A DNA stretch of 64,000 nucleotides from Platerodrilus igneus (GCA_036346225.1 JARFIW010000658.1:1178001-1242000); one strand, 5' to 3'. Numbered from the stretch's first letter, positions 22,410 through 33,200 are shown. Translations and numbers: made by a program. Notes: generated from the letters alone by a model not told the origin.

Positions 22410-22700
22410 GCTTGTTTAGTAAAGTCTATGATAGAAATAGCGGCAAACGGAATAAGGGCTAAAGCTCTAGTTGACACCGGAAGCTTAGAAAGCGTTATAG
22501 ATGAAGAGTTTGTTGAGTAACATCATATTAGAAGTTTCCCTTCTAAGGGGAATGTTGTGCTTGCTTCTTCAACTATGATTTCCAAAGTTTCAGCTCATTG
22601 TAGAGTTGAAATAGAAATAATGAAACACAGTTATGGAATAGTTAAATTATCAATATTACAAAACCTCTGTAGCGACATCATAATTGGTCATGACGTATTA
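22410..22700 (+). pseudogene. gypsy aspartic protease, broken
   Basis: AKALVDTGSLESVIDEEFVE (about 22460-22520) contains the aspartic-protease active site LVDTGS. A stop at 22518 separates it from the flap and second half, which resume at about 22557 and include LCSDIIIGHDVL (about 22665-22695), matching the IIGxD motif that ends retroviral-type proteases. Confidence 0.75.
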
Positions 22701-23400
22701 ATGCGTCACTGCTCGTTGGAAGTATCTTTCGGTGGGGGAAACAAGCCACTCTCAATTTGCAGTTTGACTGTAGCTAATATCCCACCAGTCTCATTATTTT
22801 CTAACTTGCTACCAAGCTGTACGCCGATAGCGATTCAATCCAGACGTTATTCTAAAGAAGAGTTGGAGTTTATTAAGGTAGAAACTAATAAACTATTACT
22901 TGAAGGAGTGACTGAGCCTAGTGTTTCGCGGTGGAGAGCCCAACCACTGGTGTGTAAAAGCGCGAACTATAAAAAGCGAATGGTAATCGACCATTCGCGA
23001 ACTATTTACAAGTACACTTTACTCCATGCTTATCCATTGCCTAGAATAGAAGAAATTGTAAACAACATATCGCAATACCAGGAATTGAGTTCGATTGATT
23101 TGAAAAGTGCTTACCACCAGATCCCAATTCGCACTGAGGAAAAACATTATACGGCTTTCGAAGCCTGTGGGAAGCTGTTCCAATTCTGCCGCATACCACT
23201 TGGTGTTTCGAATGGAGTGGCTGCGTTTCAACAGGCGATAGATAGCATTATTGAAACTGAGAATTCCAAGGATACTTATTCGTATTTGGACAATGTTACT
23301 GTGTGTGGGAAAACACAAGAGGAGCATGACGTTTTCTTGAAGATTTTTTGAAGCAGCTAAAAAGCACGGCTTGACACTGAATGAAGACAAACGTAAATTT
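22700..23400 (+). pseudogene. gypsy reverse transcriptase with altered YLDD motif
   Basis: A long open frame (to 23351) carries the Ty3/gypsy RT in order: RRYSKEELEFIKVETNKLLL, GVTEPSVSRWRAQPLVCKS, RMVIDHSRTIYKYTLLHAYP, LPRIEEIVNNI, SSIDLKSAYHQIPI, TAFEACGKLFQFCRIPLGVS and AAFQQAID. The catalytic site reads SYLDNVTV (about 23278-23300) where the family has YLDD, so the second palm aspartate is asparagine. A stop at 23349 precedes the rest of the thumb. Even without the stops the substitution would be expected to abolish polymerisation. Confidence 0.9.
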
Positions 23401-23519
23401 TCTTAGAGAACTATTAAAATTTTGGGTTACCTGATTGAAAATAAGACGCTAAGACCCGGCCCTGATAGGCTTAATCCGTTGTTAAGCCGGTAAACAGCGC
23501 GTCTCTGAAAAGGGCTATT

Positions 23520-24060
23520 GGTTTGTTGTCATACTACTCAAGATGGGTATTGAGATTTTTGAGTAAAGTTAAACGGCTTGTTCGGAGCAAGAGCTTTCCT
23601 ATAGCACCTAGTGCAATCGCAGCCTTTGAAGGTATTATAAGGGATGTAGCAAAAGCTGTGGTAAAGTCTATTGACGGTGATGGATTCTTTACTGTGGAAA
23701 CGGATGCCTGTGATTTTGCTATTTCTGCGATTTTGTAGCAAGACGAGCGACTAGTGGCGTTTTTTTCTAGATCCCTTTCTGGTGTAGAGCAAAAGCGATC
23801 CGTTTTGGAGAAAGGGGCTAGTGCTATTGTGGAAGCTCTGCGGAATTGGAGGCATTTTTTAATGAACAGACATTTTCGACTAATAACTGATCAAAAATCT
23901 GTGTTTTTTATGTTAGGCTATAAAACATGCAATAAGATAAAGAATGACAAAATCATGAGATGGCGACTGGAATTGTCCTCCTATAAATACGGCATCATTT
24001 ACAGACCTGGCGACAAGAACGTGGCTGCCGACGCGTTTTCACGAGCATGCTTCTTAAACC
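23520..24060 (+). pseudogene. gypsy RNase H, broken
   Basis: FTVETDACDFAISAIL (23690-23736) is the first RNase H motif (xTDAS...AxL). After a stop the reading continues with VAFFSRSLSGVEQKRS, LEKGASAIVEALRNWRHFL, LITDQKSVFFML and IYRPGDKNVAADAFSRA (to about 24045). These correspond to the SRxL...YxxxExExLA..., TDH...L and GxxNxxADxLSR motifs of gypsy RNase H. Confidence 0.85.
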
Positions 24061-24099
24061 TAACAGGCAGTGAAGAGAATTTATGGAAACTTTATAATT

Positions 24100-25247
24100 C
24101 ACTGTGCCATCATGGAATTACAAGAATGTATCATTGAATCCGAAGCAAAAACTTACCTTATACCGGTGATGATGTAAGGAAGATGACTGCGACCTGCATG
24201 GAGTGTTGTGAAATCAAACCGAGATTCGCCAAAATTACAAATACACTGATTAAAGCTACCTCTCTCTTTGAGCTGCTGAGTGTGGATTTCTACGGACCCA
24301 TACTATCGCGTACTGCCAATAGATATATGCCGACCATAATTGATGAATTTTCACGTTTTCCCTTTGCTTTTGCTTGTGCTGAGATATCTTTGCAAACGAT
24401 AATTAAATGCTTAGAGCTAATGTTTTCAGTATTAGGGATGCCTTCATATGTCCACTCTGATCGTGGTACCAATTTTCTCTAGAATGAAGTCAAATCATAC
24501 TTAACATTCTGCGGTATTGCTACCAGTCGGACTACTTCATACAATCCGCTGGGCAATGGACAAGTGGAGCGTTATAATGGTATAATATGGAGAAGTGTAT
24601 TGCTTGCGCTGAAATCAAAGAAACTGACAGGAGACCTGTGGGAGACTGTACTTGCTGAAGCCTGACACTCTATAAGGTCGTTGCTATGTACCGCCACGAA
24701 TGCAACTCCGCATGAATGAATGTTTAATCATTCCCGTCGTTCGCAAAATGGGTTGTTCTTGCCAAGTTGACTGTTGACACCGGGTATAGTCTTTCTAAAG
24801 AAGGGTACTAGAAATAGCAAATACGAGTCACCGCCTGAGAAGGTGGAATTATTAAAAACAAATCCTTATTATGCTTGTATTCGCTACCCTTCTGGCAGAG
24901 AGGACACCGTTTCTATTCAACGGCTTGCTCTTTGCGGCGAGAACAGGTAATACTTGCAAAGGACCGTTGATACTAATAACGACGTTTTAAATACTGGTAT
25001 GGAAAGAAAAATGGAACTGTCTAACGACCCTGTTGCTCCTGAGGCTAGTTTTAACACCGAAATTGAGGTACGTTTCGAATCGGTAGAGGAGACACTTACT
25101 CTAATACTGCCGGGTTCTAGCGGTCAGTATCTTCGGCGAAGTAGTGTCTCGAGCAGCGAACTCTGTGAGCACACTATATCTCAGACCTTTATAGAACGTC
25201 GCTCGCGTCGGGAACCGAAGTATTTATCGGATTACGTAAGATTTTAA
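24100..25247 (+). pseudogene. gypsy integrase, catalytic triad preserved, broken
   Basis: The zinc-binding region reads HHGITRMYH, then CMECCEIKP (24190-24230). The core keeps all three acidic residues: D of LSVDFYGP (codon at 24284), D of HSDRGTNF (codon at 24459) and E of GQVERYN (codon at 24567). Stops occur at about 24481 and 24664 and a frameshift near 24690-24740. The C-terminal tail from about 24800 (VELLKTNPYY, RYPSGREDTVSIQRLA) and an arginine-rich end RRSRREPKYLSDYVRF stop at 25247, just before the polypurine tract. Confidence 0.85.
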
Positions 25248-25255
25248 GGGTGGGG
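25246..25255 (+). promoter_or_regulatory. Polypurine tract of the gypsy element
   Basis: AAGGGTGGGG lies directly before the 3' LTR, where plus-strand synthesis starts. Confidence 0.6.
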
Positions 25256-25422
25256 TGAATGTTGTGAATTAGTTACCTTCCTAGACCCCTGCTACTTTGT
25301 ACTAATGAATCCTTTTTTGTTGTTACTATAGCTTTAGGTTGTTGATACTACTTGTTACATTTTTGTAAACTAGCAATGTCATCTTAGGGCTGAATAAAGC
25401 CTAATTTAAGGTTTATACTTCA
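25256..25422 (+). repeat. 3' LTR of the gypsy element
   Basis: Begins TGAATGTTGTGAATTAG and ends TTTATACTTCA; about 167 bp, differing from the 5' LTR at several substitutions and small indels. Confidence 0.85.
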
Positions 25423-26988
25423 GTAAAATAATTTTTTTTAGAGATATCCTGACAACTGGCATTTATTACTAATGTTTCCCAAAATTTAATCGTCATACTT
25501 CGCCAATTTTTGGATGCTAATTTACGGTCGTGGCTTTATGCTATGTAATGTGAGTATTAGTGGGTGCAATATAAAAAAATAGTAGCAGGGGGTGGAAGGG
25601 TGGGATATAGAGGTTATGCTCGTTGATTATCCGTAATAAAAGAAATCGATAGCCATGCAAACTAATATTTAAGAGAATACTAGTTTACGGAGCCACATCC
25701 GTGCTCATCTCCTAGAGTAAAATAAAGCGTGGTATTTAATAGACAAGCCATCTTTCAGCATTGACATTGACACAGTACTGCTGAGTTTTGTCTGCATTAT
25801 TACATAATGGTTAGGTTTGTAAATTTCGTATGAAATTACGCCTATGATACATCTAAGACTGCACTGCACTTCCCAACAATCATATTTTTTTCTTATTGAT
25901 AGTATATTTGTAATTGTATAGGTACGGTCTTATAGTAAAACCCTCCAAAACCAAAATTTAAGTTATGCAACATTTGATCAGCTTATAATTTTCAGAAGCA
26001 AATTTGCGTAACTACTGCATAAGTTCTCAAGTTTTATTCAGATCGATTATCTACAAGTCATTGCACCTACAAGACTGCCTGAATAGAACTTATTTGAAGG
26101 AAGCTAGATCCGAAACTACAAGAATTTATTACCGCAATGAAACAGCAAATTAAATTCGTCTAGTGGTTACCAGATTTTTTAATCTGGAGGTCAAACTTGT
26201 CTACAATTTTTACCTGCGACTATTTGGAGGCCTTAAAAAATACCTTCTACCTGATCTTACCTAATAATCGAAAGTCTGTCTCAATAAAATACTAGTTCAG
26301 ACAAGGATCATCTTACATCCTTTACGTTCGGAAGCAGTAGTACAGCATTAGATAAGGACACTAAACTTCTGTAAGTATATTGCGTGGGGCGTTAATAAGA
26401 TTCTTTTATGTCCATTGTAGTGATTGAAGACTGAAAGAAGTAGTTTGTAAAAGCCTGAGCGTCCTCTACAAGTTTTTGAACTCTATTTAAAATTAAGATT
26501 AAAACGTACAAAAGGGTGCAGAGAATTTACATTAAAAAATTACCCCAAATAAGTCGTGTGCCGATTGAGGTTAAAATCAATTCAAATATAGGTTACTCGT
26601 CCGATTGAATGGAGACCGAACCACTTATGATACTTACTTTGAAAAATGTAACGTTTTTTATCAAGTGAGATTTGAAACACAAAGGAAAGGGTTAGCAATT
26701 GAGATGTATCGGTCGATCTACATTGTGCAACTTGCCAAAATCTCGCAGCTTAAAGAATGAAGGGATACTACCCTAATTTGATTTTGTATAAATATTTTAT
26801 GTGATGACAGTAAATCGTTCAGTAACAGGCAATACCCTTATTAAGATTAGGTTTTATGCTTTCCCGTCGCATTGACAATATACATAAAGAGAGCACGTAA
26901 ATTTAATATTGAAAACATCTATTAATATTGAATGAATAACTTGTTTGAGAAAGATATAACAATCACAAATGCTTGAGTCGATAAAAAT
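25423..26988. other. Spacer with a tRNA-Lys-like anticodon arm
   Basis: No open frames of interest. At 26157-26190 the sequence TCGTCTAGTGGTTA, CCAGATTTTTTAATCTGG, AGGTC resembles the D-arm, anticodon arm and variable loop of a tRNA-Lys(UUU)-like molecule, but with an 8-base loop and no visible T-arm. It might be a tRNA-derived SINE remnant. Otherwise nothing recognised. Confidence 0.3.
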
Positions 26989-27349
26989 AAATTAAATTAC
27001 TAAAAGTTTGTTGCTGAAACCGTTATCACGTGATATACGATTCTAATATTTTATCATACTAAATAAGGAAAGTATTCAGCGCTACTCATAAATATTAAAA
27101 ATCTTAGTAAAAGAAGGACATTTAACAGCAAATTTTATTGTTTGAGGAACAGACTCCAAGAGTATTTTAGGTCCAAGTGGGGCAGACACTTTTTTCGATA
27201 TTGTTGAATAAAATTTTTCTTTATATTGCGACGTTTTCGAACAGTTTGAAGAAATCAATAACAAAATAAGTGAAAATGCATATATTTATGGAAAAAATAC
27301 AATGGTTCATTTTTTATAACACTGCACACTTTACTTACTTCGAAAACTA

Positions 27350-28645
27350 AAGAAACAATTTTTTATTTTGCTCAGACATAGGGCCACTTTGCATATGAAA
27401 CACTCCCAATTGGAACGAATATGATTCTCGTTTGTGCTGCATATAACACGTCATCTAGTGGTTCTGGTGGGTTAATGGTCTGATTTATGGAATCCTGTCG
27501 TTTCAAGAATGCTAGGTTCGTGAAGCTTGATGGGGATGGGGATGACCTTTGCTGACGACTAACGCATAGGAACTGGTTCTCTGACAAATCTTCTATGACT
27601 TTGAGCCCGAACATTTCACATTTAGTTTTGGTCTGAATTATGAAATCCTGTCGTTTCGGGAATGCTAGGTTCGTGAAGCTTGATGGGCATGGGGCTGACG
27701 TATACTGACGACTGACGCTTAGAAACCGGTTCTCTGATCAAACCTTTTCTGACTTTGAGCCCGAACATTTCATATTAGTTTTGGTTTGAATTATGGAATC
27801 CCGTCGTTTCAGGAATGATAGGTTCGTAAAGCTTGATGGGGATGGGGCTGACCTTTGCTGACGACTGACGTTTAAAAACCGGTTCCCTGACCAAACCTTT
27901 TCTAACTTTGAGCCCGAACATTTTATATTAGTTTTGGACTGAATTATGGAATCCCGTCGTTTCAGGAATGCTAGGTTCGTGAAGCTTGATGGAAATGGGG
28001 CTGACCTTTGCTGACGACTGACGCTTAGAAACCGGTTCTCTGACCAAACCTTCTATGACTTTGAACGCGAACATTTCATACTTAGTTTTGGAAATTGTAA
28101 CTTTTCGTACAGTACATATAGGTTCACAACAGATGCATGCATGAAGTAAAAGAAAACAATTCGGTGCCACATTGTCTTACTTTTTCTATTTATTTTGTAG
28201 CTTTTCTTATTTTGATCAAATTCGTCTACAAAATTCATATGAGTTTTTTAATCCACCAACAATTTTCAGCCAATCATCTCTCTACTACCATCTTCCTTCT
28301 TTCTCGTTACTTCGTATACGTCTGATGACTGGTGATAATTAGACAAAAGATGAACACAGTGATTATCTTTTCATTTGACTGATAAGAAACCGGAATGATC
28401 CGGAATGACCCATCTTTGAACAGAATCACTGACTCATCGATTGCTACATTCTGTAATAGATTGTACAATTTTGCAAATTTTATCTGTAGTTGTGTATTTA
28501 GCGGTCGTACTTTATATAATTCATCATAGTTTGTATCAGTATTTAGCATGCTTGCATTTTTATTGAGGTGTATGTTTGCTACTAGCCAACCGAATCGTTT
28601 GACTGGCATTACTGATAATATAAAAGATATATATTTATATATATA
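27350..28645 (-). pseudogene. piggyBac-like transposase, C-terminal part, copy A
   Basis: Minus-strand pieces in piggyBac order: MPVKRFGWLVANIHLNKN with YDELYKVRPLNTQ (about 28490-28610), then VAIDESVILFKDGSFR, which holds the first catalytic aspartate (DES, about 28425-28445), then MNFVDEFDQNKKSYKINRKS and MWHRIVFFYFMHASVVNLY (about 28130-28238), holding the third (VDxFDQ). The region between them is only about 200 bases instead of the usual 500 or more, so the segment with the second catalytic aspartate is deleted. A four-unit repeat follows, then a cysteine-rich end SNWECFICKVALCLSKIKNC (about 27355-27415). Nonfunctional; the N-terminus lies only beside copy B. Confidence 0.85.
27479..28090 (-). 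repeat. Four tandem 153-bp units inside piggyBac copy A
   Basis: The landmark AATCC(C/T)GTCGTTTC starts at 27491, 27644, 27797 and 27950, exactly 153 bases apart, equal to 51 codons. On the minus strand the unit reads FKVIEGLVREPVSKRQSSAK followed by VSPISIKLHEPSIPETTGFH, the linker before the piggyBac cysteine-rich C-terminus. In most junctions an in-frame TAA (the QN-stop) now interrupts the reading. Confidence 0.9.
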
Positions 28646-30113
28646 CAGGGTGAATGGTATCGTTCGTGCAAAAATGAACTGGGAGATAGTACACTTAATT
28701 TGCAACAAAAATTGTTAATATGACCCCTGTCCTATCTTGATTGGTTTAGGAGATATGATTTTTTTTAGTCTGTTTCTTAATAACGCGACTTCTTGCAGTA
28801 AAAGTTAAATTTCTTGGCTTCTGCTGCAAATAACTAGATAAACAATCCGATTTTCATAAACTACATTAAATTTCCTATAAAAAACAACTATTTCGATTTT
28901 TTTAATTTTAAAAGAAACATTTATTATAAAGCATTAAAAGGTAAAAAATTACAAAGAAAATTTTTTTAACAAAGTTTAAAGTAATATTACAGCGAAATTA
29001 TTTTCTCTACAAATGAGCAAATGTCACAAAAACAACCTCACTTCATAAGGTTTCCAGCAGTGCGAAACCCTTTCTATCTGATTTTTAATTTATTAAATTA
29101 TTGCCTTCGTAATGCCGGAAAAACCTTGTTTGATTATAAGATAATCAAGGCAGTGCAAATTGAAAACAAAAATGTACAGTAATTTTAAGAGCACAGATAC
29201 GTTCATAGCATGTAGTTGTCACATTGACAGTGTGAAGCATTGTCACTAATTAGACAGTTGTATTCGTATAAATTTTTGATATCTAAGATGCCTGCTCGTT
29301 ATAGCAATAGAGAATATGCAGATATGCATTTCATTTATAGTTTTTGTAATGGTAATGCTACAAGAGCACGGGAGTAATATCAACGTCGGTTCCCAAATCG
29401 TCCGATTCCCAGTCGCAACGTGTTTGCAAGAACGCACCAATGGCTCCTTGATGGAGGAGCATTTCAAGTACCTAATGAAAGGGGGCAAGATATGGACGTA
29501 GAAATTAACGAGTTTGTCTTGGATCGAGTGGAACAAGACCCTACAACTTCTACACGTCACATTGCAAGAGAGGTTGTAGGTTAGCAATGGAAAGTAGTAG
29601 ATGTTCTGCACAAGAATAATATTCGTCCTTTTCACTTTACACCTGTTCAAGCTCTGGAAGGCGGAGGCGAAGATTTCCAACGAAGGTTGATGTTCTACCG
29701 TTGGTTATTAGCACGGGATATTGAGGAGCGCCATTTCTTTCGAAAAATACTGTGGTCTGATGAGTTCCTCTTTACGCACGCTGGCGTTCTAAATCTCCAC
29801 AATTACCACTATTATGCCGATAAAAACGCTCATGCAATAAGACAGAAATCGTTCCAACGCAGATTCAGCCTAAATATGTGGGCGACTGTGATAGGAAACA
29901 CCCTTATTGGCCCCCTATATTTTCGAAAGAAACCTCAATGGAAAAGTGTATTTGGACTTTCTTCAAAATCAACTACCTCTATTGTTGGAAGATGTCCCTT
30001 TAGAAGTTCGTAGAGATATTATTTATAAACATGACGAGGCTCCTCCTCATTACACACGTGGTGTCCGCCAGTTTTAAATAAACAGTACGCAAGGTGGATT
30101 GGTAGAGGAGGAC
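28646..30113 (+). mobile_element. Tc1/mariner-like transposon, 3'-truncated
   Basis: The left end TA-CAGGGTGAATGGTATCG lies in a TATATA tract. A transposase pseudogene starts at ATG 29289 (MPARYSNREYADMHFIYSFC), with stops at about 29374 and 29583 and frame changes. The catalytic region reads RKILWSDEFLFTHAG (first D, codon 29759) with LHNYHYYAD, then KHDEAPPHYT (second D, codon 30033), then RWIGRGG, and ends abruptly at 30113 where piggyBac copy B begins. The third acidic residue and the right inverted repeat are missing. This is the common insect transposase type with NxHNxHxWxDxN in its core. Confidence 0.85.
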
Positions 30114-31755
30114 AAATTAAATTACTAAAAGTTTGTTGCTGAAACCGTTATCACGTGATATACGATTCTAATATTTTATCATACTAAATAAGGAAAGTAT
30201 TCAGCGCTACTCATAAATATTAAAAATCTTAGTAAAGAAGGACATTTAACAGCAAATTTGATTCTTTGAGGAACAGACTCCAAGAGTATTTTAGGTCCAA
30301 GTGGGGCAGACACTTTTTTCGATATTGTTGAATAAAATTTTTCTTTATATTGCGACGTTTTCGAACAGTTTGAAGAAATCAATAACAAAATAAGTGAAAA
30401 TGCATATATTTATGGAAAAAATACAATGGTTCATTTTTTATAACACTGCACACTTTACTTACTTCGAAAACTAAAGAAACAATTTTTTATTTTGCTCAGA
30501 CATAGGGCCACTTTGCATATGAAACACTCCCAATTGGAACGAATATGATTCTCGTTTGTGCTGCATATAACACGTCATCTAGTGGTTCTGGTGGGTTAAT
30601 GGTCTGATTTATGGAATCCTGTCGTTTCAAGAATGCTAGGTTCGTGAAGCTTGATGGGGATGGGGATGACCTTTGCTGACGACTAACGCATAGGAACTGG
30701 TTCTCTGACAAATCTTCTATGACTTTGAGCCCGAACATTTCACATTTAGTTTTGGTCTGAATTATGAAATCCTGTCGTTTCGGGAATGCTAGGTTCGTGA
30801 AGCTTGATGGGCATGGGGCTGACGTATACTGACGACTGACGCTTAGAAACCGGTTCTCTGATCAAACCTTTTCTGACTTTGAGCCCGAACATTTCATATT
30901 AGTTTTGGTTTGAATTATGGAATCCCGTCGTTTCAGGAATGATAGGTTCGTAAAGCTTGATGGGGATGGGGCTGACCTTTGCTGACGACTGACGTTTAAA
31001 AACCGGTTCCCTGACCAAACCTTTTCTAACTTTGAGCCCGAACATTTTATATTAGTTTTGGACTGAATTATGGAATCCCGTCGTTTCAGGAATGCTAGGT
31101 TCGTGAAGCTTGATGGAAATGGGGCTGACCTTTGCTGACGACTGACGCTTAGAAACCGGTTCTCTGACCAAACCTTCTATGACTTTGAACGCGAACATTT
31201 CATACTTAGTTTTGGAAATTGTAACTTTTCGTACAGTACATATAGGTTCACAACAGATGCATGCATGAAGTAAAAGAAAACAATTCGGTGCCACATTGTC
31301 TTACTTTTTCTATTTATTTTGTAGCTTTTCTTATTTTGATCAAATTCGTCTACAAAATTCATATGAGTTTTTTAATCCACCAACAATTTTCAGCCAATCA
31401 TCTCTCTACTACCATCTTCCTTCTTTCTCGTTACTTCGTATACGTCTGATGACTGGTGATAATTAGACAAAAGATGAACACAGTGATTATCTTTTCATTT
31501 GACTGATAAGAAACCGGAATGATCCGGAATGACCCTTCTTTGAACAGAATCACTGACTCATCGATTGCTACATTCTGTAATAGATTGTACAATTTTGCAA
31601 ATTTTATCTGTAGTTGTGTATTTAGCGGTCGTACTTTATATAATTCATCATAGTTTGTATCAGTATTTAGCATGCTTGCATTTTTATTGAGGTGTATGTT
31701 TGCTACTAGCCAACCGAATCGTTTGACTGGCATTACTGATAATATAAAAGATATA

Positions 31756-31769
<14 letters not shown>
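30114..31769. repeat. Direct duplication, copy B (1.66 kb)
   Basis: Near-identical to 26989-28645. It begins in the shared AAATTAAATTACT sequence at the truncated mariner end and, unlike copy A, continues at its right end through an AT microsatellite into the N-terminal half of the piggyBac gene. Confidence 0.95.
30603..31214 (-). repeat. Four tandem 153-bp units inside piggyBac copy B
   Basis: Exact counterpart of 27479-28090, displaced by 3124 bases, with the same four units and the same unit-specific differences. The array therefore predates the large duplication. Confidence 0.9.

Positions 31770-31798
<29 letters not shown>
31761..31798. repeat. (AT)19 microsatellite
   Basis: Uninterrupted AT dinucleotides within the former piggyBac reading frame. 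The homologous tract in copy A is short and ends at the mariner insertion. Confidence 0.95.
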
Positions 31799-31802
<4 letters not shown>

Positions 31803-32399
31803 TTGTAGACCAGTAATTTCTATAGCTAAGATTTTTTTTAATTCCCTCATCAAATTTAAGCCAACAACATTTTTTGTTTGTTGTATGTCATTTGATTTTC
31901 TATTGTCACCATATTTTTCGTTCACGTACAAATTTGTTTGAAAAACGATGAAGTTAAAAAATCAACGGTGAAAAACAAATCAAATAAACCATAAAAAGTA
32001 GCATCTGCCATATCGACCGTCTAGGAAATATCTGATGAAGTGGTAAACAAAATTTGTTGTTGTAGTTGAATGTTTGCCTTGTCCCTTGTACTTGTTGATG
32101 CCAAATTATTATTCAAGCAAAGTCTCTGAACCAAAACACTGAGTGGAATATCATCTTCAGAATCTGTGTGGTCTTCAGCAACTTCTTCAGATTCTTCTAC
32201 AGCTTTGTCATTGGTTGCTGCCATTCCATGTTCCTGATCAGTTTCACTATCCGACATATCATTGATAACCGAGTCATTATGGGAAGGTATATCCTTAAAA
32301 CCCGAATTTATGATTTGACCGAATTCCTCCCGTGTCAAGTTAACTAATCGGAGCCTCAAGTCTTTCTGCCAAGACATTGCGACGGCTTGTATAGTTACC

Positions 32400-32985
32400 T
32401 AAAAATAAAACCTCGTAGTGTGCGGTGGTGCAATATGTAAACATGTGCATTATGATAATTGATCAATTAGACGACTATTGTAACAAGAAAATCACGAATA
32501 ACATTCACGAACAGGTAAACAATAGTAGTAACTTATCTAAGTTTGCATGAAATCAAAAACTGCAGTAATTTTATAAACTGCAAATCAACAATATCTGCTA
32601 ACTTAGAAAATTTCGTTCGAATGAACTGTCACCAACACAAAACTGTAATTACTGAAAATCTGAACTCCAGTGCCATCAATTCGATACTAGCAGAACCTAA
32701 TGAAGGTAATATACAGCCTGTTCACAATTTAACCCGCCGTGCCAAAATACTACTTTGTATTTGTAATGACAATTTACCGACGTCAACGAGACGTTTCAAG
32801 TAGTTATAAGTTAATTGTATGCCTACTACATGTTATACCGCTTTTTGGTTAATAAATACACAAATCGAGTCGGCCAAGCAACGGTAAAAATCGCGCACTT
32901 TTGCGAAAGAGTCTAGTTTGCTTTGCCGACTCGCTCTAAAAGGTTAAAGACTCTTTTACTACTGTGCGCATAGCCAGTGTTATAT
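32400..32985. other. Flank of the piggyBac element
   Basis: Probably includes the 5' untranslated end of the piggyBac element, but no terminal inverted repeat could be fixed. An 86-codon plus-strand frame (32543-32803) has no motif. Confidence 0.3.
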
Positions 32986-32989
32986 AGTT

Positions 32990-33200
32990 AGTACCTACCG
33001 CACAATGACCATAGCCGGCGTTACGAACCCATAGACGTCGTGCCCATAGCCGGCGGCTACTCTCTTTTCTCGCTGCGCCCAAAGCCAGCTATTACCACTG
33101 CCGTGCCGACAGTCGGCATTCAGCATCGCTCGGTGTCGTGCCCATTGCCGACATCCATATCCCGGTTCGCCATGCCCACTGTCGGCGCTCTTATACCGTT
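32990..33200 (+). repeat. Degenerate GC-rich repeat cluster (TGCCCATAGCCGGC-like)
   Basis: Variants of one 14- to 20-base phrase occur about seven times: GACCATAGCCGGCGTT, GTGCCCATAGCCGGCGG, GCGCCCAAAGCCAGC, CGTGCCGACAGTCGGC, CGTGCCCATTGCCGAC, CATGCCCACTGTCGGC. An 82-codon open frame (33040-33288) covers the cluster and owes its low-complexity PTVG-type repeats to it; I do not call it a gene. A TATATAG at about 32982 lies just upstream. Confidence 0.5.

Larger units (their letters stand above)
21427..25422 (+). mobile_element. Ty3/gypsy LTR retrotransposon, nearly full length, inactivated
   Basis: Two similar LTRs flank gag, protease, reverse transcriptase, RNase H and integrase in the order typical of Ty3/gypsy. 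The whole is about 4.0 kb, short for the group, with LTRs of only about 160 bp. At least a dozen stops and frameshifts break the coding region, but most domains remain readable over long stretches, so this is one of the younger insertions here. No env-like frame is present. No clear 5-bp target duplication was found. Lineage not determined; short LTRs and compact size would fit the mag-type group, but this is a guess. Confidence 0.9.
26989..28645. repeat. Direct duplication, copy A (1.66 kb)
   Basis: This block recurs at 30114-31769 with an offset of 3125 bases at the start and 3124 after a one-base indel near 27110. Only a handful of differences were noticed by eye (for example TTTTATTGTTTG versus TTTGATTCTTTG near 27135, and CATCTTTG versus CTTCTTTG near 28410). 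Copy A runs directly into the left end of the mariner-like element at 28646. The block contains the 3' part of a piggyBac element. Confidence 0.95.
30475..32377 (-). pseudogene. piggyBac-like transposase, copy B with N-terminus
   Basis: ATG at 32377 opens an acidic N-terminal domain (EQINSGF-like start, then many D/E residues, DSEDDIPLSVLVQRLC), as is usual for PGBD4-type piggyBac proteins. After a stop at 32021 the reading continues with a weak NxxYxxxK part and LMRELKKILAIEITGLQ (about 31800-31860), normally followed by the IxMGxxxxPxxxxYW region. That region is replaced by a YIYIYI run encoded by the AT microsatellite. The rest is as in copy A: DES at about 31550, VDEFDQ at about 31340, four 153-bp units at 30603-31214, cysteine-rich end at about 30480-30540. 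No TTAA-flanked terminal repeats were identified. Confidence 0.85.

Noticed and set aside
28137..28325. Plus-strand 62-codon frame, repeated at 31261-31449
   Set aside because: Antisense shadow of the piggyBac VDxFDQ region; identical only because the block is duplicated.
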